This document shows, in pieces, positions 17,529 to 25,910 of a stretch of DNA of 64,000 nucleotides (the stretch's first letter is position 1; every line of letters begins with the position of its first letter). Origin of the DNA: Bacteroidaceae bacterium (GTDB lineage Bacteria > Bacteroidota > Bacteroidia > Bacteroidales > Bacteroidaceae); contig JAEEZS010000031.1 of the NCBI GenBank assembly GCA_016291905.1, forward strand, positions 62,001 through 126,000. Direction: 5' to 3'. The notes beneath the pieces are model-generated. The model searched no databases. It was not told the origin of the DNA and saw only the letters and a list, made by a program, of their open reading frames with translations. Made by a program: the position numbers and the translations under genes.

Positions 17529-17709
17529 GTTGCAAAGATAGTGCAACGTGAGCGAAAAGCCAAATTTAATATAATTTAATTGAGCTTTTTTTTGCAAGAA
17601 ACAGCATCAAGAGCACACAACACATCTTCTTCATTATCGTATCTTTTTCTTGGTTTCTGCTATTTAAACGTAGCACTAGGCGAAATACTGCACGGAAAAC
17701 GCAAATAAA

Positions 17710-17741
17710 TTTGGATTTTTGCGCGTTTTCTCGTAACTTTA
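17710..17741 (+). promoter_or_regulatory. Putative promoter for the rhamnose genes
   Basis: TTTG (17710-17713) and TAACTTTA (17734-17741) are 20 bp apart. This fits the Bacteroidota consensus except for the last base of the -7 box. The start codon of the kinase is 34 bp downstream. A recognisable operator was not seen. Confidence 0.55.
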
Positions 17742-17775
17742 CCGCCGTTTTCAAGGAATCCCAACCATCCGCACC

Positions 17776-19266
17776 ATGAAAAAGATTGAAAAGAGCTGTT
17801 TCTTTGCCGTTGACCTGGGTGCTACGAGTGGAAGAACCATCGTGGGCACGCTGGACGACAGCGGTCTGGCGCTACGCGAAGTGACACGCTTCCAGAACCC
17901 CATCATCCGCCTGCGCGGACATTGCTACTGGGACATCTACGCCCTCTACCGCGAGATTATCGAAGGCCTCTCGGCTGTCAGCCGCGAGGGCGCCAGCATC
18001 CGCAGCATCGGCATCGACACGTGGGGCGTCGATTTCGCCCTTATCGGTAGTGACGGCGACCTGCTCCGCAACCCCTACAGCTACCGCGACCCTCATACCG
18101 AGGGGGCTATGGAGGCCTACTTCAACGAGATACCGCGTGAGCGCGTTTATGAGCTCACAGGCATACAGTTTATGAACTTCAATTCGCTGTTCCAGCTCTA
18201 CCAGCTGCATCGCACGGGCAATAGCGCCCTCGGCGCAGCAGAAAAGATACTCTTCATGCCTGATGCGCTGAGCTATCTGCTGACGGGCCATGCTGTGACG
18301 GAGCGAACCATCGCCTCCACGTCGCAGATGCTCAACCCGCGCACAGGATGCCTGGAAAAGGAACTCTTAGACGTCTGCGGCATCAGCGAAAGCCAGTTCG
18401 GTCCCATTGTGCTGCCAGGCACGGTTGTAGGCACGCTCACGCCCGAGGTACAGCGGCTGACGGGGCTGGGTGCCGTGCCCGTTGTAGCCGTTGCAGGCCA
18501 CGATACCGCCAGCGCCGTGGCTGCCGTACCTGCCCGCAGCGAGCGCTTCGCCTACCTCAGCTCAGGCACGTGGAGCCTGATGGGCATCGAGACACGCGAG
18601 CCTATTATAAATAAGGAAAGCTTCGCCCGCAACTTCACCAACGAGGGCGGCGTGGAGGGAACCACCCGATTCCTGAAAAACATCTGCGGCATGTGGCTGC
18701 TTGAGCGCAGCCGCGCCGAGTGGAAGGCTGCCGGACAGCCCTATAGCTACGACTACATCTACGCCCACATCCCCGAGTTACCCGCCTTCCGCAGCCTCAT
18801 CAACCCCGACGACCCCTGCTTCGCCAACCCCGAGTGCATGGTGGACGCCATACAGCACTACTGCCGCACCACCGGCCAGCCCGTGCCCGAAACGACGGAG
18901 GAGGTCTGCCGCTGCATCTTCGACAGCCTCGCCCTGCGCTACCGGCAGGTGTTCGGCTACCTGAAGGAGATGGCGCCCTTCCCACTCGAGACGCTCCACA
19001 TCATCGGAGGCGGCACACAGAACGTGCTGCTCAACCAGCTGACAGCCAACGCTACGGGTGTTACCGTCGTGACAGGCCCCATTGAGTGTACCGCCATCGG
19101 CAACATCATGCTGCAGGCCAAGGCTGCGGGCATCGTCGAGGACATCCGCTCCATGCGCGCCCTCATTGCTGACAGCATCGAAACCCACACCTACACCCCG
19201 CAGGACGCAGCCCTGTGGGATAAAGCCTACGAGCGCTACGTCGCCGTATGCAAGGAAACCTACTAA
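17776..19266 (+). CDS. rhaB: Rhamnulokinase
   Basis: This 496-residue FGGY-family sugar kinase has the N-terminal phosphate loop AVDLGATSGRTIVGTL (residues 11-26), the FGGY signature region with IGIDTWGVDFALIG, a second-lobe AGHDTASAVAA, YLSSGTWSLMGIET, and an ATP-binding IIGGGTQNVLLNQLTANATG near residue 415. It phosphorylates L-rhamnulose to L-rhamnulose 1-phosphate in the cytoplasm. L-rhamnose isomerase and a sugar permease gene follow, which supports the assignment over other FGGY kinases. The 1-phosphate aldolase and a RhaR-type regulator are not in the window. Confidence 0.92.
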   Translation: MKKIEKSCFFAVDLGATSGRTIVGTLDDSGLALREVTRFQNPIIRLRGHCYWDIYALYREIIEGLSAVSREGASIRSIGIDTWGVDFALIGSDGDLLRNPYSYRDPHTEGAMEAYFNEIPRERVYELTGIQFMNFNSLFQLYQLHRTGNSALGAAEKILFMPDALSYLLTGHAVTERTIASTSQMLNPRTGCLEKELLDVCGISESQFGPIVLPGTVVGTLTPEVQRLTGLGAVPVVAVAGHDTASAVAAVPARSERFAYLSSGTWSLMGIETREPIINKESFARNFTNEGGVEGTTRFLKNICGMWLLERSRAEWKAAGQPYSYDYIYAHIPELPAFRSLINPDDPCFANPECMVDAIQHYCRTTGQPVPETTEEVCRCIFDSLALRYRQVFGYLKEMAPFPLETLHIIGGGTQNVLLNQLTANATGVTVVTGPIECTAIGNIMLQAKAAGIVEDIRSMRALIADSIETHTYTPQDAALWDKAYERYVAVCKETY

Positions 19267-19305
19267 ATGAAAAATTAGGAATTAAAAATTAAAAATAAAA
19301 ATAAC

Positions 19306-20559
19306 ATGAAAGAACAACTCGTACGTAAAGCCTACGAAATAGCCCGTGAGCGCTATGCCGCCCTTGGCGTTGACACCGAAGCCGTCCTCCGTCAGATGCA
19401 GGACTTCCACCTCAGCATGCATTGCTGGCAAGCCGACGACGTTGCCGGCTTCGAAGTGCAGGCAGGCGCCCTCAGCGGGGGCATCCAATCCACGGGTAAC
19501 TACCCAGGCAAGGCGCGCAACATCGACGAACTGCGCTCGGACATCCTCAAAGCCAAGAGCCTCATCCCGGGCACCCACCGCCTGAACCTCCATGAAATCT
19601 ACGGCGACTTCCGCGGCAAGGTGGTGGATCGCGACGAAGTCACCCCTGAGTACTTCCAGAGCTGGATGGACTGGGGCAAGGAGCACGACACGAAGCTCGA
19701 CTTCAACAGCACCTCCTTCTCGCACCCCAAGAGCGGCAACCTCAGCCTCGCCAACCCCGACAAGGGCATTCGCGACTTCTGGATTGAGCACACCCGTCGC
19801 TGCCGCGACATTGCCGACGCGATGGGGCGTGCGCAGGACGACCCTTGCATCATGAACCTCTGGGTGCACGATGGCTGCAAGGACGTCAGCGTCAACCACT
19901 ACCTCTACCGCGAGCTGCTCAAGGATTCGCTCGACCAAATCTTCGCCGAGAAGAAAACGCACATGAAGGACTGCATCGAAGGCAAGGTCTTCGGTATCGG
20001 CTTGGAGAGCTTCACCGTCGGCAGCCACGACTTCTACACCGCCTACGCCGCCAAGAACGGCAAGATTCCTACCATCGACACCGGCCATTATCACCCCACC
20101 GAATCGCCTGCCGACAAGGTCAGCGCCCTGCTGAACTTTGTACCCGAACTGATGCTCCACGTCAGCCGCCCCATCCGCTGGGACAGCGACCACGTCACCA
20201 TCATGGACGACCCCACCCTCGACCTCTTCAGCGAGATCGTCCGTGCCGGAGCCCTCGACCGCGTGCACTACGGACTCGACTACTTCGACGGCGCCATCAA
20301 TCGCATCGGCGCCTACGTCATCGGCAGCCGTGCCGCGCAAAAGTGCATGCTCCGCGCTATGCTGGAGCCCACCAAGCGCATCAGCGAACTGGAGATTGCC
20401 GGCAAGGGCTTCCAGGTGCTCGCGCTTCTTGAGGAAGGCAAGGCCCTGCCTTGGAACGCCGTTTACGACGAGTTCTGCGTGCGCAACAACGTCCCCGTCG
20501 GCGATGCCTTCATTCCCGAAATCGAGAAATACGAGGCAGAAGTAACCAGCAAACGTTGA
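19306..20559 (+). CDS. rhaA: L-rhamnose isomerase
   Basis: This 417-residue cytoplasmic enzyme interconverts L-rhamnose and L-rhamnulose. Family motifs are clear: MHCWQADDVAGFE near residue 40, SGGIQSTGNYPGKAR, HRLNLHEIYGDF, SLANPDKGIRDFWIEHTRRCR, LWVHDGCKD, PTIDTGHYHPTE and HVSRPIRWDSDHVTIMDD. The last two carry metal-binding His and Asp residues. The length is normal. It follows rhaB with a 39-bp gap made of A/T-rich AATTAAAAATTAAAA words. The pair provides the first two intracellular steps of rhamnose use, matching the GH106 rhamnosidase at 2.9-5.6 kb. Confidence 0.93.
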   Translation: MKEQLVRKAYEIARERYAALGVDTEAVLRQMQDFHLSMHCWQADDVAGFEVQAGALSGGIQSTGNYPGKARNIDELRSDILKAKSLIPGTHRLNLHEIYGDFRGKVVDRDEVTPEYFQSWMDWGKEHDTKLDFNSTSFSHPKSGNLSLANPDKGIRDFWIEHTRRCRDIADAMGRAQDDPCIMNLWVHDGCKDVSVNHYLYRELLKDSLDQIFAEKKTHMKDCIEGKVFGIGLESFTVGSHDFYTAYAAKNGKIPTIDTGHYHPTESPADKVSALLNFVPELMLHVSRPIRWDSDHVTIMDDPTLDLFSEIVRAGALDRVHYGLDYFDGAINRIGAYVIGSRAAQKCMLRAMLEPTKRISELEIAGKGFQVLALLEEGKALPWNAVYDEFCVRNNVPVGDAFIPEIEKYEAEVTSKR

Positions 20560-20563
20560 GGGA

Positions 20564-20602
20564 GTTCATAGTTCATAATTCATAGTTCATAGTTCATAGT
20601 TC
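20564..20602. repeat. RTTCATA heptamer array
   Basis: Five heptamers (GTTCATA, GTTCATA, ATTCATA, GTTCATA, GTTCATA) and a partial unit start 5 bp after the rhaA stop codon. Confidence 0.8.
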
Positions 20603-20608
20603 TTTTTA

Positions 20609-20658
20609 GTTAAGAATTAAGAGTTAAGAGTTAAGAAAAATAGCTTGGCGATGCGCAT
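20609..20658. repeat. RTTAAGA heptamer array with GCCAAGC core
   Basis: Four heptamers (GTTAAGA, ATTAAGA, GTTAAGA, GTTAAGA) at 20609-20636 are followed by AAAATAGCTTGGCGATGCGC. This is the inverted form of the composite at 9918-9963. Confidence 0.7.
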
Positions 20659-20672
20659 ACAAGACTATTTAT

Positions 20673-20712
20673 TTTTCATTTTTCATTCTTCATTTTTCAT
20701 TGTGCGAAGCAC
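20673..20712. repeat. TTTTCAT heptamer array with GTGC-GAA-GCAC mini-hairpin
   Basis: Four units (TTTTCAT, TTTTCAT, TCTTCAT, TTTTCAT) at 20673-20700 are followed by a perfect mini-hairpin, GTGCGAAGCAC (20702-20712). Three different word families are therefore stacked in this one 178-bp gap. Confidence 0.7.
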
Positions 20713-20737
20713 GAAGTTCAAAGTTAGTTAGACAGAT

Positions 20738-22081
20738 ATGGCAAAGAGCAGCAGTTTGAAGAGCACCATAGCGGTGTCGCTTACCAATTACTTAGACGCA
20801 GGCGCTATTGTGGCAGGGGCCAGCGGCCTGACCTTGTGGCAGAAATACTTAGGGCTGAGCGAGGTGCACCTCGGCTGGCTCAACTTCATCAGCGCCAACT
20901 GCCTGGGAGCAGCCCTCGGCGCCATCATCGGTGGCTTCCTGGCCGACAAGTACGGGCGTAAGTTTATCTACACCTACAACCTCATTGTCTATATGGTGGG
21001 CGTCCTGCTCATCATGTGCTCCGTGAACTTTCCCATGCTGCTGTGCGGATTCCTCATCACGGGCATCTCTGTAGGTATCGGCGTGCCTGCATCGTGGACG
21101 TACATCTCCGAAAGCTCCGAAGTCAACAACCGCGGGCGTAACATCTGTATCTCGCAGATGTCGTGGGGATTCGGCCCCATGATCATCCTTTTGCTGGGCA
21201 TGTTCTTCGCTCCTGGAGGCTATCTCTTCAGCTGGGTGGAGGGCATAGGCCACGCTATTGGAGGCGCATCGCTTTCGGGCGACGCACTCAACGTGTTCAG
21301 TTCGCGTGTGGTGTTCTTCTCACTCTTTGTGGTGGCGTTCATCGCCTGGACCTTGCAGCGGAGGCTCGAGGAATCGAGTGACTGGAAAGCCAGCAAGGAG
21401 GCCGCCAAGGCAAAGGGCGAGGACACGGGGCTCCTGCACGCCTTCAAGGTGTTGTTCTCCAACAAGAAAGCCATCAGGACCGTCTGTTTCCTCGTGGCCA
21501 TCTACCTCACGTGGAACCTCGTAGCCAGCGTGATGGGATTCTTCCAGCCGCACATCTACGAGACGGCGGGCGGCCTGACAAACGAGTATGCCAACATGCT
21601 CTCGTGCGTGGGCTGGGCCATCGTGGTTGCCATTACGTTTGGCATCTCCTTCCTCATTGACCGTCTGCCCCACAAGCTGTTTTATGTGCTCGGTTTGTTG
21701 GCTGCCATTGCCACGTGGGTGGTGGTCATTGCCGGCGTCAATGGCATGGGAAGCCTTTGGGCGTTCTCCATCCTCTGGGGCATCAACGGCGGTATCTCCG
21801 TACAGATTTTCTATGCTCTCTGGGGCTCTGAGTTGTTCCCCGCCAAGTTCCGTGCGGGTGCTCAGGGACTGATGTTCTTTATTGTGCGAGGTCTCTCAGC
21901 AGTATGGGGCTTGGTGTTCACCTATATCTACGGCGAGCAAGGCGAAGGCTTCACCGTTGCCGCCTATTGCATGATAGCTCTGCTGCTCATCTCTCTGATT
22001 GTCGGCGTCATCGGCTGCCCCAACACCCGCGGCAAATCCCTTGACCAAATCACCCGCGAGCGCTACGGCGAGGAGTATTAA
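20738..22081 (+). CDS. MFS sugar transporter, probably for rhamnose
   Basis: This 447-residue inner-membrane protein has 12 predicted helices. It carries the sugar-porter signature between helices 2 and 3 (GGFLADKYGRKFIY, residues 67-80), PASWTYISESSEVNNRGR after helix 4, and a C-terminal ELFPAKFRAGAQG motif. The major facilitator superfamily moves sugars by H+ symport. It follows rhaB-rhaA on the same strand, so L-rhamnose is the likely substrate, although the sequence alone does not fix this and the 178-bp repeat-filled gap may separate transcription. Its stop codon overlaps the stop of the convergent beta-propeller gene by 3 bp. Confidence 0.8.
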   Translation: MAKSSSLKSTIAVSLTNYLDAGAIVAGASGLTLWQKYLGLSEVHLGWLNFISANCLGAALGAIIGGFLADKYGRKFIYTYNLIVYMVGVLLIMCSVNFPMLLCGFLITGISVGIGVPASWTYISESSEVNNRGRNICISQMSWGFGPMIILLLGMFFAPGGYLFSWVEGIGHAIGGASLSGDALNVFSSRVVFFSLFVVAFIAWTLQRRLEESSDWKASKEAAKAKGEDTGLLHAFKVLFSNKKAIRTVCFLVAIYLTWNLVASVMGFFQPHIYETAGGLTNEYANMLSCVGWAIVVAITFGISFLIDRLPHKLFYVLGLLAAIATWVVVIAGVNGMGSLWAFSILWGINGGISVQIFYALWGSELFPAKFRAGAQGLMFFIVRGLSAVWGLVFTYIYGEQGEGFTVAAYCMIALLLISLIVGVIGCPNTRGKSLDQITRERYGEEY

Positions 22082-23193
22082 GGATGTAGGGCCACGCAGA
22101 CGGGACCATCGGGAGCGACATCCAGACGGGTGCCCGTGTCGGTGAGGGTACCGTCGGAGGAGTTGACAGCAAAGACTTGCACACAATGCCCGTCGCGGCA
22201 GGCGGCAAGGAGATAGCGCCCGTCGGGAGTGATGAGGAAATGGCGCGGATGGTCCTCTGTGGGGGTGCGGGCAACCTTTGTCAGCAGTCCGTCGTCAGCC
22301 ACGTGGAAGAGGACGATGCCATCGTCGCGCAGTCGGTGTGAGGTGTAGAGGAATCGTCCATTGGGGTGGAGGTGGATGTCGGCACTTCCGCCGGCATGAG
22401 CATCGTCAGCGAGCAGACGTTGCGCAGGGGTGAAACAGGGTTCGCCATTGGCAGACGCCGAGAGCGCCCACACCAGCACCTCGCCAGAGAGTTCAGAGAG
22501 ACAATACAGCAGGGCGTTCCGCTCGTTGAATTCCATGTGGCGCGGACCGCTGCCCGCGGGGAGAGCGACGCCAAGGGCGGGAACATCCGTCAGGACATCG
22601 GACGACGCGTCCCGATTGACCTTCAGCACATGGATGCTGTCGCAGCCCAGATCGGTAGCCAAGAGCCACTCATCTTTTATGCCCAACCGTGCGCAGAGCG
22701 CAGCGGGAATCGTCTTCAGCTGGTGCACATGGGCCTTCTCCTGCCGCCCGACGACAGGGCCGCTGCCGGCATAGGCGATGTGCTGCACGCGCTGGCCGAC
22801 AACGCCATCCTTAGTAGCGAAAACCGAGACGCTGCCACCCATGTAATCGGCCGTGAAGATGTACGGGAGGTTGTCCACATGCATCAGGTAGCAGGGGCTT
22901 CCACCTATTTCGGGGTTAAAAGCCGTTCGTTCTGTTCCGCGGTAGGAGGCCATACCCGAATGGGGGTCGTTCTCCGATACGGCATAGACGACGTCGTCCC
23001 CAACAGGGAGCACAAAGGAGGCGTTGACAGCATCGGTGGGTGCCGCCTTGGAGAAGGTGCCGTCAGGGAGGAACGTCACGCGGTAGTAATGCGAGCCGTA
23101 GGTTCCGATGCAAAGCTCCAGCGGCTGGACGTCGTGCTGTGCGCAGCCTGCCAGCAGCAGGCTGGAAAAAAGTATTAGTTGCCGAATCTTCAT
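22078..23193 (-). CDS. Lactonase-type seven-bladed beta-propeller lipoprotein
   Basis: I chose the ATG at 23191-23193 because it begins a lipoprotein signal (MKIRQLILFSSLLLAGCAQ, lipobox LAGC), giving 371 residues. The body matches the Pgl/YbhE family of seven-bladed propellers: CIGTYGSHYYRV near the start, GSGPRHMEFNERNALLYCLSELSGEVLVW, ADIHLHPNGRFLYTSHR and EDHPRHFLITPDGRYLLAACRDGHCVQVF. Members of this family hydrolyse 6-phosphogluconolactone in the cytoplasm. The lipobox puts this one in the envelope, so another lactone substrate or a binding role is more likely. It overlaps the MFS gene tail to tail, and its start region faces lplA. Confidence 0.8.
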   Translation of the reverse strand: MKIRQLILFSSLLLAGCAQHDVQPLELCIGTYGSHYYRVTFLPDGTFSKAAPTDAVNASFVLPVGDDVVYAVSENDPHSGMASYRGTERTAFNPEIGGSPCYLMHVDNLPYIFTADYMGGSVSVFATKDGVVGQRVQHIAYAGSGPVVGRQEKAHVHQLKTIPAALCARLGIKDEWLLATDLGCDSIHVLKVNRDASSDVLTDVPALGVALPAGSGPRHMEFNERNALLYCLSELSGEVLVWALSASANGEPCFTPAQRLLADDAHAGGSADIHLHPNGRFLYTSHRLRDDGIVLFHVADDGLLTKVARTPTEDHPRHFLITPDGRYLLAACRDGHCVQVFAVNSSDGTLTDTGTRLDVAPDGPVCVALHP

Positions 23194-23316
23194 AGGGTAT
23201 TGTAATCCGATAAATTGATTTTCGCCGGTAAAGATAGACATTCTCATAAAAACCACGAAATAAATTCGGCATTTCTTTTTTTTTCGCTATCTTCGCCGCC
23301 CGAAGACCGTGAGCCT

Positions 23317-24297
23317 ATGCGTTATCTCCGCAACCCGAGCACGAATGCGCACTACAACATGGCGTTCGACCAGTTCTGCCTTGAAGAGTTGGACGTCGAT
23401 GAGCCGGTGTTCTACCTTTGGCGGAACGCCCCTGCCGTCATCATCGGGCTTAATCAGAATGCTTATGCCGAGGTGAATCTGCCCTATTTGCAAGAACACG
23501 GCATTCTCTTGGCACGGAGGGTGACGGGGGGCGGAGCCGTCTATCACGACTTGGGTAATCTGAATTACACCATCGTGGGGCGCTCGTCCGACTTGGAGCG
23601 CGACTATCCGGGCTATCTCACCTACGTCATCGAGGCGCTGCGCAGCTTGGGTGTTCCTGCCACGCTGAGTGGGAGGAACGACATCCTCGTCGAAGGGCGC
23701 AAGGTGTCGGGCTACGCCAAGCGCGTTTGGAAAGACCGCCTGATGGTGCACGGCACGCTGATGTACGACGTGGACCTCACAACGCTGTCGCACGTTCTTG
23801 CCGTCAGCGACAGCAAACTGGAGGCGCACGGCATAGCCTCCGTCCGCAGCCGTGTGGCTAACCTGCGCGACTACCTGCCGTCGCTCCCCGGCGTGGAGGC
23901 TTTGCAGGAAGCACTGGAGGACATCCTTTCGCGGCATCATGCCGATGGCGAGGTGCTGCTTACCCCTGCCCAGTTGGCCCGTATTAACGACATCGCCCGC
24001 ACACGCTTTGCCACGTGGGAGTGGAACATGGGCCGCAGCCCGCTGGCGACCTTCGAGCGTAAGCAGAAATTCGCCTGCGGCACCATTGAAACGCACTTTT
24101 CTGTAGAGAAGGGGCAACTCACATCCCTCACCTTCGGAGGCGATTTCCTGGGCAATCGTCCGGCCGAGGAACTTGCCCGCAGTCTCATTGGCTGCCGCTA
24201 TAAAAGTGATGCTATTCTTGCACGCCTCAGCACGCTCGACATCGCCGATTACTTCGACCAACTGACGCCCGACGAGTTGCTCTCGTTGCTGATATAG
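23317..24297 (+). CDS. lplA: Lipoate-protein ligase A
   Basis: The chosen start (23317) gives MRYLRNPSTNAHYNMAFDQFCLEEL, the usual N-terminus of this family, and a 326-residue protein; upstream ATGs add an unrelated leader. Motifs include FYLWRNAPAVIIGLNQNAYAEVN, the lipoate-binding RRVTGGGAVYHDLGNLNYT (near residue 70) and GRNDILVEGRKVSGYAKRVWKDRLMVHGTLMYDVDL with the catalytic lysine region. A C-terminal accessory domain is present. It activates lipoate with ATP and attaches it to the lysine of lipoyl domains. The E2 gene at 34-35.3 kb has such a domain and is the obvious target here. Confidence 0.92.
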   Translation: MRYLRNPSTNAHYNMAFDQFCLEELDVDEPVFYLWRNAPAVIIGLNQNAYAEVNLPYLQEHGILLARRVTGGGAVYHDLGNLNYTIVGRSSDLERDYPGYLTYVIEALRSLGVPATLSGRNDILVEGRKVSGYAKRVWKDRLMVHGTLMYDVDLTTLSHVLAVSDSKLEAHGIASVRSRVANLRDYLPSLPGVEALQEALEDILSRHHADGEVLLTPAQLARINDIARTRFATWEWNMGRSPLATFERKQKFACGTIETHFSVEKGQLTSLTFGGDFLGNRPAEELARSLIGCRYKSDAILARLSTLDIADYFDQLTPDELLSLLI

Positions 24298-24351
24298 AGA
24301 AAAATTGGATGGTGGTTAAAGATTGGAAAACAAAGATAAAAACATACCGAA

Positions 24352-25005
24352 ATGGCAGACAATTATTTGGAAAAACGCTACGAGGAAGTATTTGGCTCAG
24401 GAGCCGGACGGAAAGCCGTCGTCCGCCGTGTGGGTGAGCCCTTAGACCGCCTGCTGCTGAAGAACCGCAGCCACCGCAGCTTCGACCCCGCCGTCGCTGT
24501 CACCCGTGAGCAACTGCTCCGCATCATCGGCGTCAACACCAAGCTCCCCTCGGCCCGCAATCAGCAGGTGCTGCGCTTCCGTCCCGTCACCGAAGAGGAT
24601 GAAGTAGCGGCTGTGCTCAGCCATATCCATCTGGGTGCCGCCTTGCCCGAGCTCCATCTGCCGCCTGAAGGACAGGAGCCGCAAGCCTATATTGTCTGCT
24701 GCGCCACCGTTCCCGAAGGCCGCTATGTGGACATCGACCTCGGCATCAGCGTGCAGAGCATGCTACTCAAGGCTGTGGAGATGGGGCTGAACGGCCTTTG
24801 CATCTGCGCCTTCGACCGTGCCGCCATCGCCGAAGCGCTCCGTCTTCCTTACGACCCCTTGGCCATCATCGCCGTTGGCCGTGGTGCCGACCGCATCCGC
24901 CTTGCGCCCATCCACGACGGCGACTCGCAGACCTACTACCGCACCCCCGACGGCATCCATTGCGTCCCCAAGCTGCAGCTGGACGACCTTGTCATCGGGG
25001 AATAG
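24352..25005 (+). CDS. Nitroreductase family protein
   Basis: This 217-residue flavoprotein-like sequence has KNRSHRSFDP (FMN phosphate contacts, residues 37-46), TKLPSARNQQVLRF (residues 63-76), and DIDLGISVQSMLLKAVEMGLNGLCI followed by LPYDPLAIIAVGRGADRIRL. These fit the FMN-dependent NAD(P)H nitroreductase superfamily. Such enzymes act as homodimers on quinones, nitroaromatics or flavins; no specific substrate is suggested by the neighbours. It lies 54 bp after lplA on the same strand and may be co-transcribed. No catalytic cysteine or metal site is evident. Confidence 0.85.
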   Translation: MADNYLEKRYEEVFGSGAGRKAVVRRVGEPLDRLLLKNRSHRSFDPAVAVTREQLLRIIGVNTKLPSARNQQVLRFRPVTEEDEVAAVLSHIHLGAALPELHLPPEGQEPQAYIVCCATVPEGRYVDIDLGISVQSMLLKAVEMGLNGLCICAFDRAAIAEALRLPYDPLAIIAVGRGADRIRLAPIHDGDSQTYYRTPDGIHCVPKLQLDDLVIGE

Positions 25006-25246
25006 AATGCCGATGTGCGAAAATGATAACGAAGAAGCATACCTGATCGGTTGGGACTGGATTTGATGGACATAACGGTTGGGGTTTTGAGGTTTTTAAC
25101 TGATAGAAAGGGAAATATATGGATAGCGGGAGAGAAAGGAAATTAAGGGAAAAGCTTCCGAAAATTCTGGAGTAGCTTCCGAACTATCTGAAGCTTTACA
25201 GCGAAGTGGGCGACGGCGCGCGGGGCAGGCGCTGTGTTCGGAGGGG

Positions 25247-25763
25247 CCTCTATATATATAGTATCCCGAAAAAATCGAAAATTCCCGATTTTTGCCAATT
25301 ATTTTTGCACAAATATGAAAATAGCACTCACAGCATCTTCTCGCAGGGGTTAGGAAAAGGTATCAGGTATCACGGTATCACGGTAAAAAAGTGATACCAC
25401 CTTTTTCGCGCCGCCATTTTTTGTGTGTTTGTTATTATATATTTATATCAAAGAAAAAAGAGAAATACAACAAAGAGAAGAAAGAAAGTAAAAAGGGAGG
25501 AAAATGGTATCATGGGTGTCTGCGTGATACCGTGATACTTTGATACCTGATACCTCGCACACGCCCTTTCCCCAAGAAATGATGAGATGAAAGCGGTATC
25601 ATAAGTATCAGGTATCATGGTATCAAGCAACATTCGCTGATACCTCTCTCCCCACACGCCCCCCCTTGAGAAGGTGTTGTGAGCACTTTTTTTAGTTTGG
25701 GACGAAAAAAAGTGGTAAAAATCGTAATTTTTCGATTTTTTCGGGATACTATATATATAGAGG
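25247..25763. repeat. Large palindromic element with GGTATCA arrays
   Basis: The left arm beginning CCTCTATATATATAGTATCC at 25247 is inverted at the right end (to 25763). The first ~36 bp of the arms are nearly identical, and the alignment continues imperfectly for about 100 bp (GCACTCACAGCATCTTCTC against its right-arm counterpart). The core carries about a dozen GGTATCA/TGATACC words in clusters at 25358-25398, 25505-25553 and 25593-25643. It resembles a non-autonomous mobile element. No protein or target-site duplication was found. Confidence 0.7.
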
Positions 25764-25797
25764 GTGTCCTTTTTTTTACTTCTCACCAATCACCGAG

Positions 25798-25879
25798 TGG
25801 CGCTATAGGGCAGGAAGTTCCACTTGGAGTTGTCGGAGGTGAAGTCCCATTCGGCAAGGGTGGGGGTGCTGTCAGCGGC
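25798..25879. repeat. Duplicated GH43 gene tail, copy 1
   Basis: 71 consecutive bases starting at CTATAGGGCAGG (25803) are identical to the 3' end of the GH43 gene at 29341 onwards. Read on the minus strand it still encodes PTLAEWDFTSDNSKWNFLPY followed by SATR and a stop. It lies about 30 bp downstream of the CotH stop codon. Confidence 0.85.
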
Positions 25880-25910
25880 GAATAATTGTCGTTACATAGG
25901 CTCTGTTGTT

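Larger units (their letters stand above)
25006..25910. other. Gene-free A/T-rich region
   Basis: About 900 bp between the nitroreductase stop and the CotH stop contain no convincing gene. They hold the large palindromic element (25247-25763) and the first copy of the duplicated GH43 tail (25798-25879). Short open frames here are made of repeat sequence. Confidence 0.7.

Noticed and set aside
17566-17754. 62-codon minus-strand frame between the unknown secreted gene and rhaB
   Set aside because: It overlaps the rhamnose promoter region. It contains a short hydrophobic stretch but no family, and is too weak to call a gene.
23194-23316. Upstream ATGs for the beta-propeller lipoprotein (23256) and lipoate ligase (23215)
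   Set aside because: They would make the two divergent genes overlap and add leaders unlike the families. The inner starts give a clean lipoprotein signal and the typical ligase N-terminus.
25206-25789. Two short open frames in the gene-free region
   Set aside because: Both are inverted-repeat sequence and translate to similar low-complexity peptides from the two arms, so they are element DNA rather than genes.
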